NCBI GenBank assembly: GCA_039715055.1
Contig: JBDLID010000160.1
Coordinates: 1 to 6,362 of the forward strand
Length of the DNA stretch: 6,362 nucleotides
Source: JBDLID01 sp039715055
GTDB lineage: Bacteria; Desulfobacterota; Desulfobulbia; Desulfobulbales; Desulfocapsaceae
Direction of reading: 5' to 3'
In this document: piece after piece, positions 1-5,760 of the stretch
Layout: the number at the start of each line of letters is the position of its first letter
Position numbering within the stretch: position 1 is the stretch's first letter
Made by a program: the position numbers and the translations under genes
The notes under the pieces: model-generated
Seen by the model: the letters and a program-made list of their open reading frames with translations, nothing else
The model's database searches: none
Told to the model about the DNA's origin: nothing

Positions 1-110
1 CTCCGTCCTGTTTGGCCCGCAGCTGGTAGAACTCAGCCCGCGCTTCCCCCAGGGAGGCGGCAAGAAAGGCCTCTTCGGTTTTTCTTTCTGTTTTTTTTAT
101 CCATTGTCAT
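1..110 (-). CDS. N-terminal fragment of an unidentified protein, frame broken at an A8 tract
   Basis: This is the beginning of a minus-strand gene that runs off the left edge. The most protein-like frame reads (from about 101 downwards) KTERKTEEAFLAASLGEARA followed by EFYQLRAKQ. It has a G/C bias at third codon positions and looks like a charged helix. That frame has no ATG/GTG/TTG start: reading upstream it meets TGA at 109-107. An ATG at 110-108 (and another at 104-102) lies in a different frame, which stops after 25 codons. The two frames would join as MTMDKKTERK if the run of eight A (T at 91-98 on the plus strand) were seven A long. It follows the transporter gene by 13 bases on the same strand, so the two may be cotranscribed. 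No clear Shine-Dalgarno is visible. The function is unknown. Too little is present to exclude a non-coding stretch, and a plus-strand frame is also open here. Confidence 0.35.
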
Positions 111-123
111 GTCGGTAGCTTAT

Positions 124-1020
124 TTATAAATGCCTGCTTCTTCGTCTTGTCTGGCTGACCCACACCCCGATGAAAATGAGTGCACCGGCCAGGTACTGGA
201 GAGTGGTGAAGCGTTCATTAAAAATGAACCTGCTGAGGATGAGAGTGAACAGAGGGATAAGGTTGACAAAGATTGCAGCTTTGGCAGCGGCCATTTTCGA
301 CAGGGCGTAGTTGTAAAACCCATAGGCTGCCAGAGTTACGACAACACCGAGATAGATGATGGCAACGATCGGTTTGATGAGAAACTCATCGGGCAGCTGA
401 ACCTGCGGCAGGGCCAGGATCGGTCCGAAAAACAGGGTGCCGACCCATGCCTGGGTGGCGGTGAGGTAGAGCGGGGAGTAGGACCTGGTCAGCTTTTTGA
501 TGGCAATGGTGTAGCCGGCGGCACAGATCATTGCCATCAGTTCATAGAAGTTTCCAAGCAGGGGGGCCGGTGCCTGGTGGCTGGATTCGGCCCCCAGGCT
601 GAGGATCAGTGATCCGCTCATGGCGATAAACAGACCGGCGAGGATTTTTAGTGAAACACGCTCGCCCAGGAATATGACAGAGGCAACAGTGACCAGCAGC
701 GGCAGGGTGGTGGTAATTACCGAGGCCTGGGCGGCAGAGGTGTTCTGCAGGGCCAGCGCCTCAAGGATGAAGTAGAGGCAGGGCTCGCATAAGGACATGA
801 AGAGGAGCAGCGGCAGATCGTTTCGTTTGACCCGGGTCATGCTCAGTTTCGGGAAAAAAACAAGAAATGTCACTGAACCGACGGCCATCCGGCCAAAGAT
901 GACCACCATGGGGTGATAATCTTCAAAGGCGAGTTTGAGGGCCACAAAAGAGCTTCCCCAGAGAAACATTGCCAGAATCAGGCAGACAATGGGTAAAAAG
1001 GAAAGAGAGCGCTGTCCCAT
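124..1020 (-). CDS. EamA/DMT-superfamily transporter
   Basis: This is a 298-residue inner-membrane protein of the drug/metabolite transporter superfamily, with two EamA repeats of about 130 residues each (roughly 11-141 and 156-288). Ten hydrophobic segments are visible, near residues 10-28, 37-56, 68-90, 97-117, 125-143, 155-175, 185-205, 216-238, 246-265 and 274-290. Family hallmarks are WGSSFVALKLAF in the first helix and the paired motifs SAAQASVITTTLPLL...FLGER (about 95-121) and MAAAKAAIFVNLIPLF...FNER (about 243-270) ahead of the last helix of each half. The tail RRRSRH is cytoplasmic by the positive-inside rule. Length is normal for the family. Members export amino acids, nucleosides or other metabolites, and the substrate cannot be read from sequence. 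The ATG at 1020 is the only start that keeps the whole first helix with a short polar lead, although no good ribosome site precedes it. It is divergent from the large exported-protein gene. Confidence 0.93.
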   Translation of the reverse strand: MGQRSLSFLPIVCLILAMFLWGSSFVALKLAFEDYHPMVVIFGRMAVGSVTFLVFFPKLSMTRVKRNDLPLLLFMSLCEPCLYFILEALALQNTSAAQASVITTTLPLLVTVASVIFLGERVSLKILAGLFIAMSGSLILSLGAESSHQAPAPLLGNFYELMAMICAAGYTIAIKKLTRSYSPLYLTATQAWVGTLFFGPILALPQVQLPDEFLIKPIVAIIYLGVVVTLAAYGFYNYALSKMAAAKAAIFVNLIPLFTLILSRFIFNERFTTLQYLAGALIFIGVWVSQTRRRSRHL

Positions 1021-1129
1021 GGGAATCTGTTTTACAGCCGGGGGGGAATTGATTATTGTGGGGCAATGGCCGGGATATGGCGCGTCACCGGAGCATATTT
1101 TCTAAGAGGACGCCACAATAGACTATTTT
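1021..1129. promoter_or_regulatory. Divergent intergenic region with an 8-bp inverted repeat
   Basis: This 109-base gap separates two divergent genes and should hold promoters for both. The exact inverted repeat TATTGTGG (1054-1061) / CCACAATA (1113-1120), 51 bases apart, is the only symmetric feature seen and could be a regulator site or chance. A Shine-Dalgarno-like AAGAGGA lies at 1104-1110, 19 bases ahead of the ATG at 1130, which is too far for normal use. No convincing -35/-10 pair was found on either strand. Confidence 0.3.
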
Positions 1130-3673
1130 ATGATGAAGTCAAGCCGTTTATCCAGGAAATGTTTCTTGAAAAGATTGATGTCTGTCACCACCCGGTCTGG
1201 TTTTGGTCAACCGGAAAAAAAAGGTGTTGCCGCCCGTTCAGCGATGGTGGCTGCTGTCATTTTTTTGTTTTTTTTCTTTCTGTTCTGCCAGCCGCTGACA
1301 GGTAGTGCCTGGGCTGGTAAATCCCGGCAGTACCGTAATACCGTTGAGACTCTGGAAAGGGTTGGCTGCGTGGATGAGGCGAATGCTGACTATTTTAAGG
1401 GGCTGGTGGCGGGCCTGTCGTACTCAAATATGCGGCTCTTCCAGGCCTTTGCCCAGATTCCGGCGTTGAGTGAGGATGAAATCGAAAAGATTCTTCAACG
1501 GCTGGTGAAAGAACATGTCAGTTTTGACAACCTCCTCCTCTTTGAGCACTTTTCCGAGCTCGACACCATGACCAGCGAGGCTGCCTGGCTCCTGCTGGAT
1601 CGTTTGGCAGAGCTTGATTATGCGGGACAGCGGGCTATCACCCAACTGGTTACCGTAGAACAGATGACGGTCTCTGACCTGCTGGCGATCATCAAGCGGT
1701 TGTCCGGCTTCGACCCTGCCGGCAAGTGGGCGTTTAAGGCCTTCCTCGAGATCGAAACTCAGTCCGTGAAAGATGTCTATGACGGACTTGATCGATTCCG
1801 GACCATGAGCTCCAAGCAGCGCTGGGCCAGCGAGAGTCTTTACCGTATCCCGGAGATAACCACCGACCAGGCGCTTTCGGCCATGGGGCTGATCCGTACA
1901 TTGAACGATGGTGACGCCTGGATCGTCAAGGCGCTTTTCAGCCAGCCGGAGATGAGTGGAGAGAAAGCCGCCTGGTGGCTGAAACATTACTTCCTCCTTG
2001 ACCAGCAGCCGCGGGAGAGGGTCTACCGGAGCCTGCCCGTTGCAGACAAGTCCCAGCTGCTCACCGCTTTTATCGACGGCGGCGACCACCTTATCTGGAA
2101 GATCAACAACCTCCATGCGGTCACCGACCGACGAGGCCAGGAGATCCCCCAGGGGGTTTTGGGCGGAGCGTCAAGAGGGCGGCTGAGCGAGTTCTTTTCC
2201 CGCCTGGATTTTCGTACCCGGGGTCGTTTTTCTAAATCGTTTACAAGCGATCTTGCCGCCGGGAACCGGGGCCGGGCGGTGGGGACACTGCGCCGCGCCA
2301 CCTCTGCGGCGCGGATGCAGGCTGCAAAGGATTGCAATACCGCAAACATCTATGCCCTTCTCTCCATCGGCAGCGAGCTTTACGACTCCTCTTTCCGGGA
2401 TATCCTGGTGCCGGTCTTAAAAGATCGTATCAATGGTGGATACCGTGGCAACCTGCTCACCTTTCTCATGGCGGTTGACCCGCAGAACAAACAGATTTCC
2501 GATTTTATCATCAGCCTGGCCCAGCGCGGCAAGCTGACGGTGTTTTTCCCGCAGAGCAGCGAGGAACAGAGGCGTATTCTTGATCTTGTCGCCGACTCCG
2601 CCTTTCAGGATGAAAAAAGCCTGATTCTTTTCTCCGCAACCTTTGTCAAACTGCTCAAGACCATCCAGCCTGAGACCCGCAGCTACCTGATCTCGATCAT
2701 GCTCAGTGCCATCCGGGACAACAACACCACTTTCACCAAGCAGCTGCGGGTGATTCTCCAGTATTATTTCCAGGAATACCCCGAGCTGGTCGGCAGAAAC
2801 GATAAGGCACGGATCAGCAAAATGATGGAGGTTTACGGCGCCATTCCCCTGGAATTTTATACCAGAACCGCCTTTGGTGAGTGGAAAAGAGACTCCAGGC
2901 TCTCCAGCCTCTCTGTCTTCCATGACGACGATGACGGCCATCAGTCCTACCGCTCCAACTGCATGACCCTCTTTAACTCCGGTTATCGCCCCCGGTTGTC
3001 CCGTTCATTTCATCTCCTGGCAAAAAACAGTTCGGCCAATAGCAGTGCCAAACATCTCATTCAGGCAATCAAGGGTGCCCCGACAGCCAACATTAACCGC
3101 CTCTACTCCCTGCAGAAACGGCAGCCGGTGGTGGTCGACTGGGTCAAGATCATCAGCGGGGTTGAGGTCAGCCACTCAGTTTTTGTCTACAGCGATGAGC
3201 CGACCCAGAAGCAGCTCTTTGAACAGTTTTTAAAGGGCGGCCATGAGATGTTTGCCCAGCGCGGACACAGTTACTGGCGCAAAGAGCAACTCATTGCCCC
3301 GTTGAAAGAACTGCTCGAGGAAGAAAAAATCAGCGGCCGTGATCTTGCCGCCAAACAGCGTTTTATGTCAATCGGCTCCTGCGGCGGAGTCAGGGCGTAC
3401 TCGGAACTGGCTTTGCTTTTTAACAACCATGTCGACATCCTGGCAACGGTGGGGACCGGCAAGGCGGTTGTCAATGACCCCTACAACAAGCTGCTCTTTG
3501 AGCTGGTGGCCACCGGCTCCTCAAAAATGAGCTGGGAAGACATCAGTCGCCGGGCGGCCGGAATTTTCAAACGCGGACTTGGCGAAGACTACCTGCAGCC
3601 GGGTTCTCTGCCGGCGATCCTTCACAAGATCATGGATCAGAAAGAGATGGACAATGGCACTGATCAAACGTGA
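1130..3673 (+). CDS. Large exported protein: helical repeats plus caspase-like C-terminal domain (predicted)
   Basis: I do not know a gene name for this 847-residue protein. Residues 1-62 look like a long export signal: a basic lead, a hydrophobic core VAAVIFLFFFFLF (40-52) and a signal peptidase I-type site SAWA|GK after residue 62. The mature protein should then be periplasmic or secreted. Residues 100-294 are six degenerate 32-34-residue helical repeats, with a partial seventh to about 318. Residues 340-590 are mostly helical with no recognised motif. Residues about 594-820 carry VFHDDDDGHQSY (596-607), RGHSYW with His713, and FMSIGSCGG with Cys751, then VNDPYNKLLF. This order of an acidic loop, RGH and SCGG resembles caspase-like clan CD peptidases, with His713/Cys751 as the candidate dyad; that is inference from remembered patterns. 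The start is uncertain: ATG codons at 1130, 1133, 1178 and 1244 are all in frame, and the one at 1244 would give a conventional short signal peptide. None has a strong ribosome site. The 3' end overlaps holA by 20 bases. Confidence 0.85.
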   Translation: MMKSSRLSRKCFLKRLMSVTTRSGFGQPEKKGVAARSAMVAAVIFLFFFFLFCQPLTGSAWAGKSRQYRNTVETLERVGCVDEANADYFKGLVAGLSYSNMRLFQAFAQIPALSEDEIEKILQRLVKEHVSFDNLLLFEHFSELDTMTSEAAWLLLDRLAELDYAGQRAITQLVTVEQMTVSDLLAIIKRLSGFDPAGKWAFKAFLEIETQSVKDVYDGLDRFRTMSSKQRWASESLYRIPEITTDQALSAMGLIRTLNDGDAWIVKALFSQPEMSGEKAAWWLKHYFLLDQQPRERVYRSLPVADKSQLLTAFIDGGDHLIWKINNLHAVTDRRGQEIPQGVLGGASRGRLSEFFSRLDFRTRGRFSKSFTSDLAAGNRGRAVGTLRRATSAARMQAAKDCNTANIYALLSIGSELYDSSFRDILVPVLKDRINGGYRGNLLTFLMAVDPQNKQISDFIISLAQRGKLTVFFPQSSEEQRRILDLVADSAFQDEKSLILFSATFVKLLKTIQPETRSYLISIMLSAIRDNNTTFTKQLRVILQYYFQEYPELVGRNDKARISKMMEVYGAIPLEFYTRTAFGEWKRDSRLSSLSVFHDDDDGHQSYRSNCMTLFNSGYRPRLSRSFHLLAKNSSANSSAKHLIQAIKGAPTANINRLYSLQKRQPVVVDWVKIISGVEVSHSVFVYSDEPTQKQLFEQFLKGGHEMFAQRGHSYWRKEQLIAPLKELLEEEKISGRDLAAKQRFMSIGSCGGVRAYSELALLFNNHVDILATVGTGKAVVNDPYNKLLFELVATGSSKMSWEDISRRAAGIFKRGLGEDYLQPGSLPAILHKIMDQKEMDNGTDQT
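1427..2011 (+). repeat. Six tandem 32-34-residue helical repeats (protein level)
   Basis: Within the 847-residue protein, residues 100-133, 134-166, 167-198, 199-230, 231-262 and 263-294 align as consecutive units. Shared features are an aromatic or aliphatic pair at positions 3-4, hydrophobics at about 7, 8 and 10, Pro/Asp/Glu near 11-12, Ser/Thr near 14-15 (capping a second helix), hydrophobics at 18, 21 and 22, and often Leu-x-x-hydrophobic near 24-28. Examples are RWASESLYRIPEITTDQALS and AWIVKALFSQPEMSGEKAAW. The last four units are exactly 32 residues with no gaps. The pattern predicts a two-helix solenoid, usually a protein-binding scaffold. The DNA itself is not repetitive, so the duplication is old. 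Confidence 0.7.
2909..3589 (+). other. Caspase-like (clan CD type) domain, predicted
   Basis: This stretch codes for residues about 594-820 of the exported protein. In order it shows a strand ending in an acidic loop (HDDDDG, 598-603), a strand VSHSVFVYSD (680-689), a helix, RGHSYW (711-716, candidate catalytic His713), a helix of about 20 residues, then the strand FMSIGSCGG (745-753, candidate catalytic Cys751), a helix, a strand VDILATVGTGKAVVND and a final helical segment with Trp802. In clan CD peptidases the His follows one core strand and the Cys ends the next, as seen here. I recall bacterial hypothetical proteins with a similar DDEDG / RGHSY / LGSCGG series, but this was not checked. 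An inactive or non-peptidase role is possible. Confidence 0.5.
3641..3650 (+). promoter_or_regulatory. holA ribosome binding site inside the upstream gene
   Basis: The purine-rich AAAGAGATGG sits inside the last codons of the exported-protein gene; its AGAG core (3643-3646) is 7 bases from the ATG at 3654. It decides the holA start in favour of MALIKREQL rather than the in-frame ATG at 3579, and it suggests coupled translation of the two genes. Confidence 0.6.
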
Positions 3674-5000
3674 ACAGCTCTCCGGGCTGATAGAAGAGAT
3701 CGAGACAGGGGCAGCAGCTTCTGTCTACCTGGTCTTTGGCGAGCGCTATCTCTGTCGCGAGGCTGCCGATAAGCTGGAAAAGGCCCTGCTCCAGACAGGA
3801 GGCAACTGTCATCGTATCGATGGTGACCGGGAAGATCCGGTGAAAACCTTAAACGGTCTGCGCAACTTCAGTCTTTTGCCCGGCCGCCAGCTCTACCGGG
3901 TAACTGACAGCCGTCTTTTTCATTCCAGGGAAGTGGCGTCGGCCATCTGGCGCAAGGCCGAACAGGCACAGGAGGCGGGCAAAAAGCAGCTGGCAGTAAA
4001 AAATCTCCGTGCAATGACCCGGCTTGGTGGCCTGGAGTCCGAGGACCGACTCTCGTCTCTGACCGGCGACCAGTGGCAGAAGCTGTTCGGCTTTTCCCGG
4101 CCGGCCGGGGAGCTTGGCTGGGCCGATGAACTGCTGGCCCAGGCTCCTGAGAAACAGTCGAGCCGGGCAGCCGGAGATATCAGCTCGCAGTACCTGGCCG
4201 CCTTTAAAAAGGGGCTGCCGGCCGCAAATATTCTCCTGCTCAGTGCCGAGAGCGTCGATAAACGGAAAAAACTTTTCACCCACATCAAAAAAGAGGGCAG
4301 TATCGTCGACTGTTCCGTGGCCACTGGGGCAACCTCGGCCGCCAAGAAGGATCAGGGGCGAGTCCTGCGTGAGCTGGTTGGTAACACCCTTGATTCCATG
4401 GGAAAAACCATTGAACCCCGGGTTGTTGAGCCGCTTCTCGAAAGAGTCGGCTTTCACCCGGTGGCGGTGGTCACCGAGATCGAGAAGCTGGCGTTGTACG
4501 TGGGTGACAGGCAGCAGATCGGACTCGATGATCTTAACACCATGGTCGGACGCACCCGGGAAGATGCCCTGTTCGAGTTGACCGAAGCCTTTTCAAAAAA
4601 ACAGACCGGCCGTACGCTCACTGTTCTCTCCCGGTTGCTGGAAAATGGTGTCCACGGCCTGGCCGTCCTCGCCACCCTGCGCAATTACCTGCGCCGCCTT
4701 CTCATTTTTCGATCACTGCAGATGCAGGATGATCCGGTTTACCGAAAGGGGATGAGTGCAAATCAGTTTCAGCAGGAATATCTGCCCGCTCTCAAGGCCA
4801 CAGACCAGTGGACCGAAATGCTGAAGGGGCACCCCTATGCCCTTTACATGAGTTTTTCTCAGGCAGAAAAATATTCCTGTGTACTTTTGAAAAAATGGCT
4901 CGAACTTCTTCTGGGAGCCGAGTATCGTTTTAAGAGTTCCTCTCTTGACCAGCACCTGGTGCTGGAGGAGATGCTGCTTGATATGCTGGCCGGCTCCTGA
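3654..5000 (+). CDS. holA: DNA polymerase III subunit delta (long form)
   Basis: Delta opens the sliding beta clamp and, with delta' and the tau/gamma subunits, forms the clamp loader of the replicase in the cytoplasm. The 448-residue product begins MALIKREQLSGLIEEI and shows the family order: VYLVFGERYLCREAAD (24-39), the degenerate nucleotide-fold start; YRVTDSRLFHSRE (81-93); ANILLLSAESVDKRKKLF (191-208), a very typical delta segment; GNTLDSMGKTIEPRVVEPLL (243-262); VVTEIEKLALYVGDRQQI (272-289); VGRTREDALFELTEAFSKK (298-316); and the C-terminal helical collar with LRNYLRRLL and WLELLLGAEYRFKS. E. coli delta is 343 residues. The extra length is mainly a segment of about 85-90 residues (roughly 95-182) inserted between the strands of the first domain. 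It shares 20 bases with the preceding gene. A longer reading frame to an ATG at 3579 adds non-homologous residues and is rejected. Confidence 0.93.
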   Translation: MALIKREQLSGLIEEIETGAAASVYLVFGERYLCREAADKLEKALLQTGGNCHRIDGDREDPVKTLNGLRNFSLLPGRQLYRVTDSRLFHSREVASAIWRKAEQAQEAGKKQLAVKNLRAMTRLGGLESEDRLSSLTGDQWQKLFGFSRPAGELGWADELLAQAPEKQSSRAAGDISSQYLAAFKKGLPAANILLLSAESVDKRKKLFTHIKKEGSIVDCSVATGATSAAKKDQGRVLRELVGNTLDSMGKTIEPRVVEPLLERVGFHPVAVVTEIEKLALYVGDRQQIGLDDLNTMVGRTREDALFELTEAFSKKQTGRTLTVLSRLLENGVHGLAVLATLRNYLRRLLIFRSLQMQDDPVYRKGMSANQFQQEYLPALKATDQWTEMLKGHPYALYMSFSQAEKYSCVLLKKWLELLLGAEYRFKSSSLDQHLVLEEMLLDMLAGS

Positions 5001-5020
5001 GAAAAATGGAAGCCTGAACT

Positions 5021-5063
5021 GGACACTTGAACCAACAGTCTGCAGTGTCCCCGGCAGCGCCGG
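5021..5063 (+). other. Two abutting hairpins after holA
   Basis: GGACACT (5021-5027) pairs exactly with AGTGTCC (5044-5050) around a 16-base loop. Immediately adjoining, CCGGC (5051-5055) pairs with GCCGG (5059-5063) around a 3-base loop. They lie 20 bases after the holA stop, where a terminator or RNA-processing site would be expected. There is no T tract after either stem, so this is not a standard intrinsic terminator. The rest of the 5001-5207 gap holds only the possible clpS promoter and ribosome site. Confidence 0.35.
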
Positions 5064-5106
5064 CAGGCAAAGCGGGATGTTTGAAGCGCAGCTGTTTATT
5101 GTGCCA

Positions 5107-5134
5107 TTGAAAAAAAGAAATTTCGTCTTATGGT
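5107..5134 (+). promoter_or_regulatory. Possible sigma70-type promoter for clpS
   Basis: TTGAAA at 5107-5112 matches the -35 consensus in five of six positions. TATGGT at 5129-5134, after a 16-base spacer, matches the -10 box in four of six. A second -10-like TATAGA at 5134-5139 has too long a spacer. The site is 74-101 bases ahead of the clpS ATG. It is a weak match in an AT-rich patch, and no heat-shock sigma32-type site was recognised. Confidence 0.35.
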
Positions 5135-5207
5135 ATAGATTCTGCCGGACAGGATGGACAAATAATCAATAAAATGTGACACCAAACCGGTTAATCCGGA
5201 AGAGTGA

Positions 5208-5522
5208 ATGAGTAAGAAGAGAATCGAGCATCAGGGGGACGTGGCCACCAAAGAGCGGCTTGAGCTCCAGGAGCCTCCCCTTTACAAGGTGCTGCTCCAC
5301 AATGATGATTACACCTCCATGGAGTTTGTGGTGGCTGTACTGGAAAATGTTTTCAACAAATCCATTGCCGAGGCCACCAAGATCATGATGAATGTCCACC
5401 AGCAGGGAACAGGGGTGGCAGGAGTCTATACAAGAGAGGTCTGCGAGACCAAGATCGACCAGGTCCACGGGCTGGCGCGAAAAAGTGATTTTCCACTGCG
5501 CTGCTCCATGGAAAAGGTCTAG
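5208..5522 (+). CDS. clpS: ATP-dependent Clp protease adaptor ClpS
   Basis: ClpS is a small cytoplasmic adaptor that binds N-degron substrates and hands them to the N-terminal domain of ClpA for degradation by ClpAP. The 104-residue product has the usual size. It starts with a variable tail (1-22), then the core PPLYKVLLHNDDYTSMEFVV (23-42), MMNVHQQG (60-67), AGVYTREVCETK (71-82) and the ending FPLRCSMEK. The residues that grip the substrate amino terminus in E. coli (Asn34, Asp35, His66, with gatekeeper Met40) correspond here to Asn32, Asp33, His64 and Met38, so N-degron binding should be intact. The purine-rich GGAAGAG at 5198-5204 precedes the ATG. The stop codon TAG is part of a CTAG that borders the inserted element downstream. 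clpA follows 238 bases later on the same strand. Confidence 0.96.
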   Translation: MSKKRIEHQGDVATKERLELQEPPLYKVLLHNDDYTSMEFVVAVLENVFNKSIAEATKIMMNVHQQGTGVAGVYTREVCETKIDQVHGLARKSDFPLRCSMEKV

Positions 5523-5722
5523 CCTGCGTTTCTCAGCAACATTTTTTAAGGTACCCTACAGTAAGTAGCCGAATAGTTTTCGGGACAAAATGAACATAAT
5601 GTAAAAACAACATGAGCCGAGACGACCGCACCTGCTTCGTCGTGAGCCGCCGAGCATAGCCTACCAGGCCCGGCGACTCGATCCTCGCATCTGCAGGCGT
5701 CTCAACTCATGAGAAATGCAGG
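5523..5722. mobile_element. MITE-like 200-bp element between clpS and clpA
   Basis: The ends form an inverted repeat: CCTGCGTTTCTCA (5523-5535) against TGAGAAATGCAGG (5710-5722), 12 of 13 positions matching. Each end is flanked directly by CTAG (5519-5522 and 5723-5726), consistent with a 4-base target duplication. No reading frame longer than about 15 codons is present, so the element would be non-autonomous and mobilised in trans. The left 80 bases are AT-rich; the right half is GC-rich and folds into a nested hairpin. Removing the element and one CTAG gives a clpS-clpA spacing of 34 bases, as in a compact operon. A 4-base duplication and ends starting CC would fit some IS families such as IS1380, but this is from memory. 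A selfish palindromic repeat unit or a cis-regulatory RNA are alternatives. Confidence 0.6.
5611..5711 (+). repeat. Nested inverted repeats (about 100-base hairpin) inside the element
   Basis: The outer stem is CATGAGCCGAGACG (5611-5624) with CGTCTCAACTCATG (5698-5711), 12 of 14 paired. An inner stem is GAGCCGCCG (5644-5652) with CGGCGACTC (5671-5679), 8 of 9 paired. The apex is GCCT (5659-5662) with AGGC (5666-5669) around a 3-base loop. The transcript between clpS and clpA should be strongly folded here. Confidence 0.6.
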
Positions 5723-5760
5723 CTAGAATAGCAACAACCGGATTGTAACAGAATAGTATT

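Noticed and set aside
1277..1290. Lipobox at Cys53 of the exported protein (LFC)
   Set aside because: Phe at -1 and the bulky residues before it do not fit the lipobox, while SAWA|G ten residues later is a good signal peptidase I site.
1066..1305. 79-codon plus-strand frame at the start of the exported-protein gene
   Set aside because: It overlaps the signal-peptide frame, ends in a stop, has no ribosome site and shows no family resemblance.
1424..2941. Long minus-strand frames opposite the exported-protein gene (1424-2116, 2023-2349, 2417-2941)
   Set aside because: They are antisense shadows of a well-supported plus-strand frame with clear repeats and motifs; their compositions show no domains.
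3579..3653. N-terminal extension of holA to an upstream ATG
   Set aside because: The extra 25 residues are a frame-shifted reading of the exported-protein gene and unlike any delta N-terminus; the ATG at 3654 has a ribosome site and starts the family homology.
5001..5172. Possible small protein between holA and clpS, reading from an ATG at 5078
   Set aside because: The frame of about 31 residues has no good ribosome site and no recognisable pattern, and a possible promoter overlaps it.
5187..5199. CCGGTTAATCCGG as an operator ahead of clpS
   Set aside because: The arms are only four self-complementary bases and overlap the ribosome site; this is easily chance.
5541..5550. T6 run after clpS as an intrinsic terminator
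   Set aside because: No GC-rich hairpin lies directly upstream; the preceding bases are the terminal inverted repeat of the element.
5612..5659. Tiny 15-codon frame MSRDDRTCF... inside the MITE-like element
   Set aside because: Its ATG and sequence are part of the inverted-repeat stem and no ribosome site precedes it; structure explains the sequence better than coding.
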